The notes under the pieces were generated by a model. That model did no database searches, was not told the origin of the DNA, and was given only the letters and a program-made list of their open reading frames with translations. Position numbers and translations under genes: made by a program. Of a stretch of 33,799 nt of DNA, positions 19,496 through 28,311 are shown piece after piece. Positions within the stretch are counted from its first letter, which is position 1. Each line of letters starts with the position of its first letter. The stretch is from positions 1,209,080 through 1,242,878 of the forward strand of contig NC_018256.1 of assembly GCF_000227135.1 (NCBI RefSeq). The letters are read 5' to 3'. This DNA comes from Leishmania donovani. Its lineage: Eukaryota > Euglenozoa > Kinetoplastea > Trypanosomatida > Trypanosomatidae.

Positions 19496-20437
19496 ATGTC
19501 CAACTCCAATGCCAGCATTGGTATGGTGAAGGATGTTATAGGGCGGTCTTGCCCGTGGTGGCTTTCTCGCCTTCTTGCAGAAACAAGGGGTACAGAGAGC
19601 ACCCCTAAGCTGCTGACCACGTCAGCCCAGAGGCTTCAGGTAGGCGGCCAACTCTCTGGGAGTTGTGATAACCCGGCTCTATTTCCCTTTCGCCATACTC
19701 TGCACTTAAATGCCTCTACGCCGATCGCGGAGGCTCAGGTGATCATGACGCATGGGAGGCGACTAAGGATGGTTTCTCGAAACTATGGCGATGTGAAGTG
19801 GCACGTCGACCTCTCCGACTTTCTCTCGTGTAGCGGGACATGTCTGACCGAGGTTGAAGAAGAAGTGGAGCGACTGACTCAACTCACGCGGAGGAACTCG
19901 TACACCTCTCCATTCTGGGTAACGCAACTGCAGTTAGAAAGCCACTTTCGGAACGCTCTTGCTGGGTTCTCTACGGGCTGCCCGCCTACGAACTTGGCGC
20001 ATGTCTGCGAAGTGTATGAAAACCCGAACATGTTTGTAGAGCTCAGTTGCGGGGCGGCGACGACGGCGCGTTACGCCAACCTGGGCGAGTTTCGAATGCA
20101 ACCACATCTCGGGCTCTCCTTGAAATCGTGCATATCGTTTTTACGCGTATTTTCGCCCATTAACGTGCAAACTCGACGTGCCTTCGACGCGTGTGTGGAG
20201 TCGCGCCTGCGATTGGAGTGCCAGCAAAGCGGGTGCTGGTGCAGTGTATGGGGTACCGCGCAGGACTACGCGAGCTGCGGGTTTGCTCCCCTTGACGGCG
20301 CCATTGGTGTCGACGTTTTCGACGCCCTTGGGAATCCTCTCTTTCTCATCCACGCCCTATGCACGACTGCGCCACTGGACGTTTTCTCCAGGTGCTACCC
20401 CAACGATAGTATTTTCATCAGCGACGACACCCGTTGA
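19496..20437 (+). CDS. Hypothetical protein, 313 aa, cysteine-rich
   Basis: I do not recognise this protein. It starts MSNSNASIGMVKDVIG and has no obvious signal peptide or long membrane segment. Cysteines are spread through it, with a cluster in the C-terminal third (SGCWCSVWG, about residues 246-254). Part of the middle (about 115-135, TEVEEEVERLTQL) looks helical. The length, balanced composition and unbroken frame support a real gene, as do an ATG shortly after a plausible acceptor and the contrast with the AT-rich spacer. Its neighbours give no functional clue. It may be a trypanosomatid-specific protein. Confidence 0.75.
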   Translation: MSNSNASIGMVKDVIGRSCPWWLSRLLAETRGTESTPKLLTTSAQRLQVGGQLSGSCDNPALFPFRHTLHLNASTPIAEAQVIMTHGRRLRMVSRNYGDVKWHVDLSDFLSCSGTCLTEVEEEVERLTQLTRRNSYTSPFWVTQLQLESHFRNALAGFSTGCPPTNLAHVCEVYENPNMFVELSCGAATTARYANLGEFRMQPHLGLSLKSCISFLRVFSPINVQTRRAFDACVESRLRLECQQSGCWCSVWGTAQDYASCGFAPLDGAIGVDVFDALGNPLFLIHALCTTAPLDVFSRCYPNDSIFISDDTR

Positions 20438-20855
20438 TCCTTTTTTGTTGTGTTTGTGCTCTTCTTCCTGCTTCATTCTGTTCCGCTCTGGTGCTCTGCA
20501 ACTACGCTCTGCCGTGTTTCAGAAAAAACAACAACAAATGAACATCATCAACGAATAAAGGTGTTCATCAACACTGTGGGAGAGGCAAGGAATGGACTTC
20601 GAGAAGGTTCAAAAGTCCACCTCGCGTATTTACTTGTACCCAAGCAAATACGACTGCCAAGCAGTTTTCTTGCTTGGCTCTCCACTCATGGGGTACCCGG
20701 TTGCTCTCTCTCCTTTCCACCTCGACAGTGGTTTTGCTGCGTACGTCGCGTCTAATGTCAGCGTGTCCCTTCTCTATGCTGAGCCTCTCTTCGTCCGCTG
20801 GTGGGCTCCTCCTCTTTACGTTTGTGCGCCGCCAACGTCATGAAACGCAGAAGCG
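20438..20855. other. Spacer with candidate acceptor for the 125-aa gene
   Basis: A T-rich 3' flank is followed by a CT-rich tract at 20701-20722 with AG at 20727-20728. That choice leaves an upstream ATG at 20840 opening a 17-codon frame. A later AG at 20849-20850 would avoid it but leave a leader of only five bases. The open frame at 20592-20843 has an ATG but weak protein character and is not called. Confidence 0.4.
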
Positions 20856-21233
20856 ATGCGAACAATGGCAAAACCAGCGACGTCCGACCCTGAGAGAGGT
20901 TTGTCTGACGACGGTTACAGCGCCTTTCGTCGCCTGCTGCTCATTGAGCTATCCGTTTTGCGGCGCCGCTACGGACTCCTCTCCGAGGACCATCACGATG
21001 ACGCTAACGGGCACGCCATGCCCACCTCTGCCGCTGCCCGCGGCGCCGCGCCTTTTTCTGCGTTCGAGACCTCCTCCGTGGACGAAGAGACGGGCGCCCT
21101 CTGTCAGAGCGACCGGGACGCGATCGAGGCGCTTTTTCACTCCATCGACGATTTCGCGCGTGAGTTCAACGAGGGCAAAGGCGAGGTGGAGCGCGATGAC
21201 ATTGTCTCCAAGATTATGCGCGATATAGTATAG
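20856..21233 (+). CDS. Small acidic hypothetical protein, 125 aa
   Basis: I do not recognise this protein. It is overall acidic. An N-terminal helix-like segment (YSAFRRLLLIELSVLRRRYG, about residues 21-40) and a C-terminal helix-like acidic segment (DAIEALFHSIDDFAREF, about 88-104) are separated by an Ala/Asp/His-rich linker. No membrane segment or catalytic motif is visible. Codons are GC-rich at third positions like those of confident genes here, which supports coding. The start may be 20856 or the second in-frame ATG at 20865. It lies between a hypothetical gene and RPS19 and could be a subunit of a larger complex, but there is no direct evidence. Confidence 0.65.
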   Translation: MRTMAKPATSDPERGLSDDGYSAFRRLLLIELSVLRRRYGLLSEDHHDDANGHAMPTSAAARGAAPFSAFETSSVDEETGALCQSDRDAIEALFHSIDDFAREFNEGKGEVERDDIVSKIMRDIV

Positions 21234-21742
21234 GGAGTGACCTCTACCAGCGGCGCCTGCTGTCGCGTGTCACGCGGAAAGATACACTGAAATCAACAGC
21301 AAGTAGCCGACGAAAAGGATTTTTGCGGTGTCTGCATGCTCTAATCGCCGGTCGACGCCTCGGACCACTTGTGCGTCATGCAAGGCGTATCCGCGCCACT
21401 CCGTGTGGGAGTGCTTCCCGCGTTCTGTGTGTCTCAACGGCGATGTCGTGCGTAGAGGCGCGTGTTCTCATGGGGAAGTGTGCCCCGCCGCCCTCTCCTT
21501 TCCTCTTGCACGGACTGGCGCTCATGTTGCTGCCATTCGTACCTCTCTCCACGTGATGTGCTTCCTTTCCTTTTCTTTTTTGTTCTGACTGCATCTGCAC
21601 GACGACGCCCATTTTTTTCGCACGTACTCGCTCCCTAAACTCTCCGACCTCGGTGACGCACTCCTTCTTCTCGCACATCGCCAAATACGTTCATTTCACC
21701 GTCCTCGAAAAGCATGCACGCACGGCAGCATTGCATCCAAAC
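21234..21742. other. Spacer upstream of RPS19
   Basis: Contains T-rich tracts at 21558-21587 and 21611-21618, and CT-rich sequence up to 21705. The first AG after these is at 21711-21712, just before an out-of-frame ATG at 21714 that opens a ten-codon frame. An AG at 21727-21728 would instead give a clean 14-nt leader to the ATG at 21743. Which is used cannot be read from sequence. Confidence 0.4.
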
Positions 21743-22228
21743 ATGACTGCACCGAGGAACAAGATCCACCGCATCGGCAAGAGGAAGGGCGCGACCCTGA
21801 AGGACGTCAGCGCCTGGCGCTGGATCAAGACGGCGGCGCGCCATTTCAAACAGGAGGGCAAGATCTTTGTGCCGAACTGCACCGAGATCATGAAGAGCTC
21901 CCACGGCCGCGAGCGCGCGCCGCAGAACCCGGACTGGTACTACATCCGCTGCGCCGCCGTCCTGCGCGCCATCTACCTGCGCCCTGGCGTGGGTTACGGT
22001 GGCCTAAGCAAGCGCTTCGGCAACAAGAAGAACTACGGCAGCCGCCCCGAGCACACCGTGACCTCCTCTACCGGTCCCCTCCACTGGGCCTGCAAGTCGC
22101 TGACGAAGCTCGGCCTCGTGGAGCCTGGTGCGCAGGCTGGTCAGCGCCTGACCCGCAAGGGCCACAAGTTTGCTGACTCCCTGGCCTTCCAGGTTCAGAT
22201 CCGCAAATTCGGCCAATCCAAGGCGTAA
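21743..22228 (+). CDS. RPS19: 40S ribosomal protein S19 (eS19)
   Basis: This 161-residue basic protein matches eukaryote/archaeal S19e along its length. Family features include KDVSAWRWIKTAARHFK (about 20-36), IFVPNCTEIMKSSHGRERAP, and DWYYIRCAAVLRAIYLR followed by GVGYGGLSKRFGNKKNYG. Near the end are LTKLGLVEP and GQRLTRKGHK. It is a component of the 40S head needed for small-subunit maturation and sits in cytosolic ribosomes. It is slightly longer than the roughly 145 residues of animal S19 because of a basic N-terminal extension. The start at 21743 is the only ATG that opens this frame. Strong GC-ending codon use fits a highly expressed gene. Leishmania often carries more than one RPS19 copy; only one is in this window. 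Confidence 0.95.
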   Translation: MTAPRNKIHRIGKRKGATLKDVSAWRWIKTAARHFKQEGKIFVPNCTEIMKSSHGRERAPQNPDWYYIRCAAVLRAIYLRPGVGYGGLSKRFGNKKNYGSRPEHTVTSSTGPLHWACKSLTKLGLVEPGAQAGQRLTRKGHKFADSLAFQVQIRKFGQSKA

Positions 22229-22696
22229 ACCCGTGCCAGCATGTTTGTATCCTTTGCATTTTATTATATATATATATATATTTTTCATTTGCTAGTGAGG
22301 GATTCTCATGCGCGTATACATATAAAAAGAAAAAGCCAGACGGTGAGAGGGCACATCTGTGATCCTTGTGCACCGTTTGTGGTGCGTGCCTGTGCTTCTC
22401 TGCGAAGCCATGTCTACGGCACGCTTCTCAGACACACGCAGTGCAGACAGCAGACGGCGAATGCTTTTTCTTCCTCTCCGTCTTCCTCGCGCCTGCTGGA
22501 TAGCGGGTGGCGCATCGTGTTGTCATTCTCACCTCTGCTTGATAGGGTCACAGGCGGCCAGGAAGGCGAAGGGGGGGGGAGGGGCATGGAAGGTGAAGAA
22601 GCCTGCTTAACGGAGGCGCCGTGCGTCATGTTGATGAGATGGTGGAATTTTCATTGGGCCGGTTCTATCCCGTAGTCGGTGTCCCGAACGGCTCAC
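22229..22696. other. Spacer after RPS19
   Basis: Holds a TA dinucleotide tract at 22265-22281 shortly after the stop codon, probably in the RPS19 3' UTR, then mixed sequence and a G-run near 22572-22583. No gene is supported. Confidence 0.5.
22265..22281. repeat. TA dinucleotide tract
   Basis: An uninterrupted alternating T/A stretch 37 bases downstream of the RPS19 stop. Confidence 0.9.
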
Positions 22697-22760
22697 CTTT
22701 TTTTTTGCTGTCATTGTTGCGCTGCTCACGTTCTCCCCCTCCGTTTCTCTCACTTTGAAG
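22697..22760 (+). promoter_or_regulatory. Candidate trans-splice acceptor for START-like gene
   Basis: A T-rich then CT-rich tract at 22697-22757 is followed by AG at 22759-22760. The leader to 22866 would contain one out-of-frame ATG at 22847. Confidence 0.4.
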
Positions 22761-22865
22761 GTGTCCTCGTCACACATCCACTTCACTCTTGCCGGGGAGT
22801 CTGTTGGGCAACGTTCACCGAGTAAAACGTTTTTTCGAGCCTTTCCATGAGGAAACCAAGGAGTA

Positions 22866-24023
22866 ATGCCGCCTCTCTATGCACTTTTTCGGGCGACCGC
22901 GAGTGCGGTCGTCGGGAGTGTCCTTGCCTCCGCCCACTATGCGCAGCGAGCCTCAGCGTTAACTTCTTCCGTCGTCGAGGGACCGGACGCCGGCACGGCC
23001 GACGCTGTTGCCAGCATGCGACTTCAGGATCAGACCATTCCGTGGGAGATTGAATGCGATGACTTTCGCCATGGCTACCAGGCAAACACAGTGCAGCTGC
23101 AGATTCTTCGACTGCGCGCCGAATACGCGGCTTCGAGCGGTGAGAAGTCACCTGTCATACGTATCGTTGGATTCTTCCCCGGGGTTGCGAGTAAAACCGT
23201 GTACGAGCATCTCACGAATGTGACGCTGCGGCGCGGGTGGGACTGTAACTACACAAATTTTGAGCAGTTCTCTGGAAAATGCCCTTCTACACTGGCCGAA
23301 GTCGATGCGTTGCAGCGCCCCTTCGCCGCCGTGGCGAAGGTGCGCCCCTGCTGCTCTGGCGATGTGTGCACCCTTGTCCCAGATGTGGCGGGCGTCGTGC
23401 TCGACGACCATGGCTGGTTCACACACCGCGTCGGTGGTCCGTTGCTGCGCCGCTTCGGCCTGGCGGACCGGCTGTTTCAGTACGAGCGTCTAACCTACGA
23501 GTACTACTTCGGAGAAGGCGCTGCAGTCACGTCCACGGGCGCTGCTACTGCTAGTAAAATGTACGACGTTCTCTTTAGCGGGTCCAAACGCACGCGTGAG
23601 GCGGCTTCAACAGCTGCGCCACCGCTTCGTGCATGGCTTCAGGCAAATCGCGAGGCTGTGCCATGTGAAGAGGTAGACATGAACTTCCAACATATCCTGC
23701 TTGTCCCGATTGCCGATGCAGAGGCGCAGCTGTTTCGCAATTCAGACCAGCTTCGCTCGCTGTGCACCATGGGAAGCATGATCGACGTGACGAGCACTAA
23801 GCTCGTTTACGATGTATGGAAGGATACACAGCAGCGCGTGTTGGATGGCGCAGCGTCGTCACCGGGCACCCTTCTCATCATGAGCTCTGCAAACAATGTT
23901 GGCATACCAGCGCTGCTGCCGCGGTGGGCACAGAAAACAATTTTGTCCACCATGTCGCATAAGGCTTACGGCTACCTACTAAAGGCTTGCCAGGAGTACT
24001 CCAGTCACCAGGATTCTGTTTGA
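22866..24023 (+). CDS. START-like lipid-binding protein
   Basis: This 385-residue protein resembles the StAR-related lipid-transfer (START) fold. VIRIVGFFPGVASKTVYEHLTN (start about residue 97) fits the strand-helix before the conserved tryptophan region, continued by LRRGWDCNYTNFE. The C-terminal stretch NVGIPALLPRWAQKTI followed by a long helix to LLKACQEYSS fits the helix that closes the lipid pocket. Such domains bind one sterol, phospholipid or ceramide and move it between membranes; the ligand here cannot be told. The N-terminal 30 residues are hydrophobic with Arg and Ala (LYALFRATASAVVGSVLASA) and could be a mitochondrial presequence or membrane anchor. An insert of about 70 residues around 220-290 lengthens the usual domain. 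An out-of-frame ATG lies 19 bases upstream. Confidence 0.72.
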   Translation: MPPLYALFRATASAVVGSVLASAHYAQRASALTSSVVEGPDAGTADAVASMRLQDQTIPWEIECDDFRHGYQANTVQLQILRLRAEYAASSGEKSPVIRIVGFFPGVASKTVYEHLTNVTLRRGWDCNYTNFEQFSGKCPSTLAEVDALQRPFAAVAKVRPCCSGDVCTLVPDVAGVVLDDHGWFTHRVGGPLLRRFGLADRLFQYERLTYEYYFGEGAAVTSTGAATASKMYDVLFSGSKRTREAASTAAPPLRAWLQANREAVPCEEVDMNFQHILLVPIADAEAQLFRNSDQLRSLCTMGSMIDVTSTKLVYDVWKDTQQRVLDGAASSPGTLLIMSSANNVGIPALLPRWAQKTILSTMSHKAYGYLLKACQEYSSHQDSV

Positions 24024-25192
24024 GCGCCGGAGTAGAAGACGGCGAAATGTGAGGATAGTTCCGTATATGCCTTCGCCAACGTGTACATCAAGAATAGTTA
24101 GAGAATCTCCCATTAGTAGTAGCAGGCACCGGTTGGTGCGCGCAATATAGCAAACCCATCTCCGTTGTATGACCTTCAAGTTTGTCCACCTTCCTCCTTC
24201 ACGCACCCGAACTGTACTGTCTAAAGAAGTGAGCAGAAGAAAGACGAAGAGAAGGAGAGCCCGCCATGCATCTTTGTGGCGTGCAGGGGTGCTGGTCTCT
24301 CTGGTGATGTGCTGCCCTTCAGTCGCCCTACCCCCTCCCATTCCGCTCCTTGTGTCCCCTTCCGAGAACTCGTTCTCCTCTTCTACCGTTTTCCAAGCTG
24401 TTTTTCACTTCCCCTACGTTTCGTGTCTTAGTGCGAGCCACTCATTCTCTATCCGCGCCATCTGTTTCTAAGCAAAAGATGCGGTACGCTCTGTCATGCA
24501 TCTTTTGCGAATAGACGTCCTCCACACCTCTGTTCGCTTGTTCCGCTTGCGTTTTTGTCGATATTCTTTGTTCGCCTTCTCTTCCTCCCGAGCGATGCGT
24601 GATAGTTTCTGTGCATTTCAGTGTGCCCGCATCACATGGGCCTTCTTCTTGTTCGGTGTCTTCTCCATTATGCCCTCATACGCATGTGTGTGTCTTCGGT
24701 GCTGGCAATGCGTCTCGCCGCGCCTTTGCTCCTCTTGTTCTCCCCTTCCTTCGTTCAAAACGCTTGAGACAAGATTCGGACGCCAGATTCAGCGTTCGTG
24801 CGCCACCGCACGGACCATGAACGTTCAACATGCGCATGTGAACGTGGCATTTTGTTGCGGACACCACGACACCCGTGGACAAGGCTGTGGAACTCCACGA
24901 CTTTGCAACCGCCGGCACCAGGGCTGATTCGAGGTCCTGTGCGGTAAGGTGCCCCGATGCGCGTCAAGGATACCGTGCAGTATTCCGAAGTTGTGTTGTG
25001 CGAGCCTCCGCAGGCGGCGATGGAAGCTGTGAGGCGCCTCTCCCATCCCTGCCGCGACGTTGGAGAAGACCTGCCCCGCTCGGTCGCAGGTTCCCCTTGC
25101 TCTTTTGGAGTTTTGAATGAGACACATCTTGGAGGTATAAGAGCAGCTACCAGCTTCCGCGAAGGGCCAGACCACTTCGCCGGCCCGCGTGA
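24024..25192. other. Spacer after START-like gene
   Basis: Non-coding on present evidence, with CT-rich tracts near 24340-24400 and 24520-24590. From about 24800 onward the composition becomes more gene-like and leads into the decayed LRR sequence described next. A minus-strand open frame at 24755-25621 is treated as the shadow of that relic. Confidence 0.45.
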
Positions 25193-26250
25193 GGACGCAG
25201 CTTGCCCGAGTATCGGGAGGTGTTTCTGTGTAGCGACCGTGTCTATTTGGCAGGCCGCGAGAACCAGCGGCACATGCCATTTCTCACTATCACGTACATT
25301 GAGGCCCGTTAGACGAGAGTGATGCGCTGGTTTTCCGCCGCGCAGCCGCCGCGTCTCCTCGGCATTCGTCACACAACTGCCAGTTGCCGGAGGCACGCTT
25401 TCTGCCTGCAAGAAAGGTCTTCGGGGAAGGGCTCGGGTGGGGGTGGGGACTGTAGAAGGGGAGACGCGACAAGCCTGGCAAAATCCCCGGCTGCACTGCA
25501 GCGGTGCAGCTGACGCTATTCCGTGCCGGTCATAGCGGTGCCCGGGATCTCTCCACTGTTCGTGGAGGCCCGGTTCTGGAGGTTGTCCACCTTTGTAGCT
25601 ACCGCTGGGTGAAGAGTCCATCGACAGTGGATAGAGCCGTTTGGCTGCTCATGGCAGCCTTTGAGGGCGCCTCCATTCTCTACACGAGACAGGCTCTGGT
25701 GGCGGTGCACCTTCGCCACTGAGACGATGGTAAGACGGATTCGGCTTCTGCTCGGTTCGGCGCGCCTGCGAGAAGTCTTTTTATTTGAATTTCATCATTG
25801 ACGGCGCCGTGTATACACGCTTCACCAGCAGGTGAATGGAGATGGCCGACTTCCCCATCTGCGAACAGGTGGTAGATTTCTTTCTGCTTGGCGACTCCCC
25901 GCGACTCACTCTCGCCGATCTCGCCTGGACATCAAGTGAGAAGCATCGTGTTTCTCAGCTGCATCAGCTACGTTTTGCGTTCGTTATCGTGCGCTTCTTC
26001 CGCAAAGGGGAGGGGCTCGACCGTCTGCGCCATTGTGAGCCCCGGTGAACGATGAATTTGAAAGCGACAAAGGTAGGCGACATCCCTCATCTATGCGCGC
26101 ACTACCACGCAGAAGGTGCTGGACTGTCGCGGCTGCAGCGCTGTGACGGACCCCTCTCATCTTGCGCGAAGCGCAGAGGTGGAGGTAGCGTGTCTACGCG
26201 ACTGCGACGAATCTGCGCTGGGACCGCTACAGTCCCTCGCCGGCATTAGC
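25193..26250 (+). pseudogene. Decayed LRR paralogue upstream of the intact LRR gene
   Basis: Fragments in different + frames, in the expected order for the first ones, resemble the LRR protein at 28312. GRSLPEYREVFL near 25196 recalls GRVPYDLRQVLY. RQALVAVHLRH (ending about 25722) recalls CRALVDVNLVYC. GDSPRLTLADLAW (25890-25928) recalls SGSPRLKTINAAW. LDCRGCSAVTD and the 12 residues after it (26119-26187) align without gaps to a complete LRR unit of the intact gene (29890-29958), sharing the Asp, Gly-Cys and spaced Leu/Val. Stop codons and frame changes separate the pieces, so no protein can be made. It is probably an old tandem duplicate that decayed. The limits are approximate. Confidence 0.5.
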
Positions 26251-28189
26251 GCCTCGGAGGTGCCAGGTACTCTCGCACAAACCTCCCCGTCAGCGTGCGA
26301 CCGTTCTCCATTTGCCCCCCCCCCCGGAGACCGCGGCAACGCTGTATGGGTGCCAATCTCCACGACAGCAAACGAACGCTACCTTCACCCGACGAACCCT
26401 GCATATCGAGGGGTGGTAATTCGTGTGCCTCCGCTTCGACATGCTGTTCAAAGTCCGTCTACCTCGTGACCGAGACATCTACCTATCTCCCCGCGTTGGT
26501 CATCTGACTACCCTTCTCCTCGTGTATGTTTGTGCTCAAATGCCCGCCGCTCGTCTCCACCCTCTGCCTTCTGCTTCTCTGATTCTTTTTTTTCCCTCCT
26601 CCTCCAAGACTGTGTCGTGCGTGTAATGATTCGTCCAGTATGTGCGTGTGTGTGTGCATGCCCCGTACGCGCGCCCTGCTGGTGGCGCTCGCTCTTTTTC
26701 TCGCCTCCTCTCCCCGGTCGCTTACATTTTTTCGTTTGGTTCTTCACTTCCGACCGGTGCACCGGCCCTCGTCTGTATATCAGCAGTCGAATGCCGAGGT
26801 CATGCTGAATGCCCTTTTCCTCCACTTCTTTTTCTGGAGACCAGCCGTGTGTCTCGGTCGGTGTGTGTAGGCCTCTTTTCTCTCCCCTTACTGTAATGTG
26901 TACCTGAAAAATACCCCTCTCCCGTCGTTTCTCGGCAAAGAGGAGACAAGGGGAAAAGAAAGGAAAGCAGACGGTGCTGTTGAGAGTTTCTGGAGTTGTC
27001 CTGATGCGTGGTGGCGCTGTCGTTTAGCGGCGGGGGGTACAGAGAGCCGGCTGGTGCTTTGCTTTGTGCGTATGGGCGCCTGCGGACCATCTACGCTTGT
27101 GTGACTTTGCCTCTTTCGAGGCGTGCCGTCACCCTGATCGACTCTGCTCTCATTCACACAGGAGTATCACAAGAGTTGGAATCAGCTACAGAGATTCGAC
27201 TCCATCACAATTTTTTTTTCCCTTTACCCCGTATTTCGACGCAATAGTTGCCGGATCATTTTTTCTCTTCTACGAGATGTGTGCGGGGTACGGCCAGCTT
27301 TTCCTTTTCTGATCTTCCATGACGGATCTTTCCGTTGTTGCTGCCTCTGTACACATTTGGCGCCTTCCTCCCACTCGTGGAGGTCTGACTCGGAACGATG
27401 ACGCGCTAGCAGGGACTGGAAATCACTTTAGAGGTCGTGACAATGGGTGGCGTGTTTTCTGGTCTCGCCGCGCACGTCGGTAGTGGTCGACGGTTGCTTG
27501 CATCGCTTTGGCGGCGCTTCCTTTACAAGATCACTCTGATCCTCCTCGGGCACCGCAGGTGCTCCGCATATCGTGAACCCTTCACCGGTGCGTAGGAGGA
27601 CGTCGCAAATCCGTTACCGGAGACACCCTTTGCTCCGAGTCTCTTTTTTTCTCTTGCGTGCTCTCTTTTGTGCCTTTGGCGCTGTACTGACGACTTTCGA
27701 TTGTCTCTAGTACAGAAGCGTTTGTGTTCCGGCTCCCCATTTCCTTCTCGACTACACGTATCGAGAGGTGTAGAACAGGACGCGTATCGGTCGATGGCGC
27801 AACAACAAACCATCAGGAATTGCTTCTTGGACCGTACAGTTTCCTCGGTTCCAGACACACAGCTCCCACTCATGCGCGACTGCGGCGGTCGCTTTTACTT
27901 CATTTCAGCACCAAGACTACAGGTAAAGCTTCAGCACGAGATACGAGTCCTCTCTCTCTCTCTTTCAGAGGACGAGGGTCGATGGAGGGGGGCGGGGGGG
28001 TGGGCAAAAAAAAATTCGCCTTCCTGGAAGCAGTTGAACAACACAGCGGCCGAGGGGGGCCCGCGATGAGGCAGATACATGCGGGCTGTCGTGGGCTTCT
28101 AAGCATGCGTGAAAACGCTTGTCTGCTTTTCTCAACATATGTCTCTCTCTCTATGCCTTTCTCATCAAAAAAAGAATCTATTGCTCGCT
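26251..28189. other. Spacer before the intact LRR gene
   Basis: No confident gene. It contains a C-run at 26317-26326, a TG-rich patch near 26640-26658, a T-run at 27210-27218 and a G-rich patch near 27985-28000. Open frames here are low in protein character. Confidence 0.5.
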
Positions 28190-28243
28190 TTCTTTTGCGT
28201 CTTCTCAAGCCACTCTCTCCCTATCCTTGTGCGTTTTCTCGAG
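28190..28243 (+). promoter_or_regulatory. Candidate trans-splice acceptor for LRR gene
   Basis: A CT-rich tract at 28190-28240 is followed by AG at 28242-28243; another AG within it lies at 28208-28209. No ATG lies between 28244 and the start at 28312, giving a leader of 68 nt. Confidence 0.4.
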
Positions 28244-28311
28244 TTGTAAACACTTGCTCGTGTTGCACGGTTTGCCCACGGTGCCCATAGTGCTTTGCCA
28301 GCACTCGTGAG

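Noticed and set aside
20592..20843. 83-codon frame with ATG
   Set aside because: It covers the probable splice region of the next gene and ends just before it. Codon use and composition do not stand out.
24755..25621. 288-codon open frame on the minus strand
   Set aside because: Antisense and without recognisable domains; better explained as the shadow of decayed LRR coding sequence on the + strand.
27724..28290. 188-codon open frame on the + strand before the LRR gene
   Set aside because: It begins at a non-ATG codon, crosses a splice-acceptor-like tract and has a low-complexity composition; likely leader and intergenic sequence.
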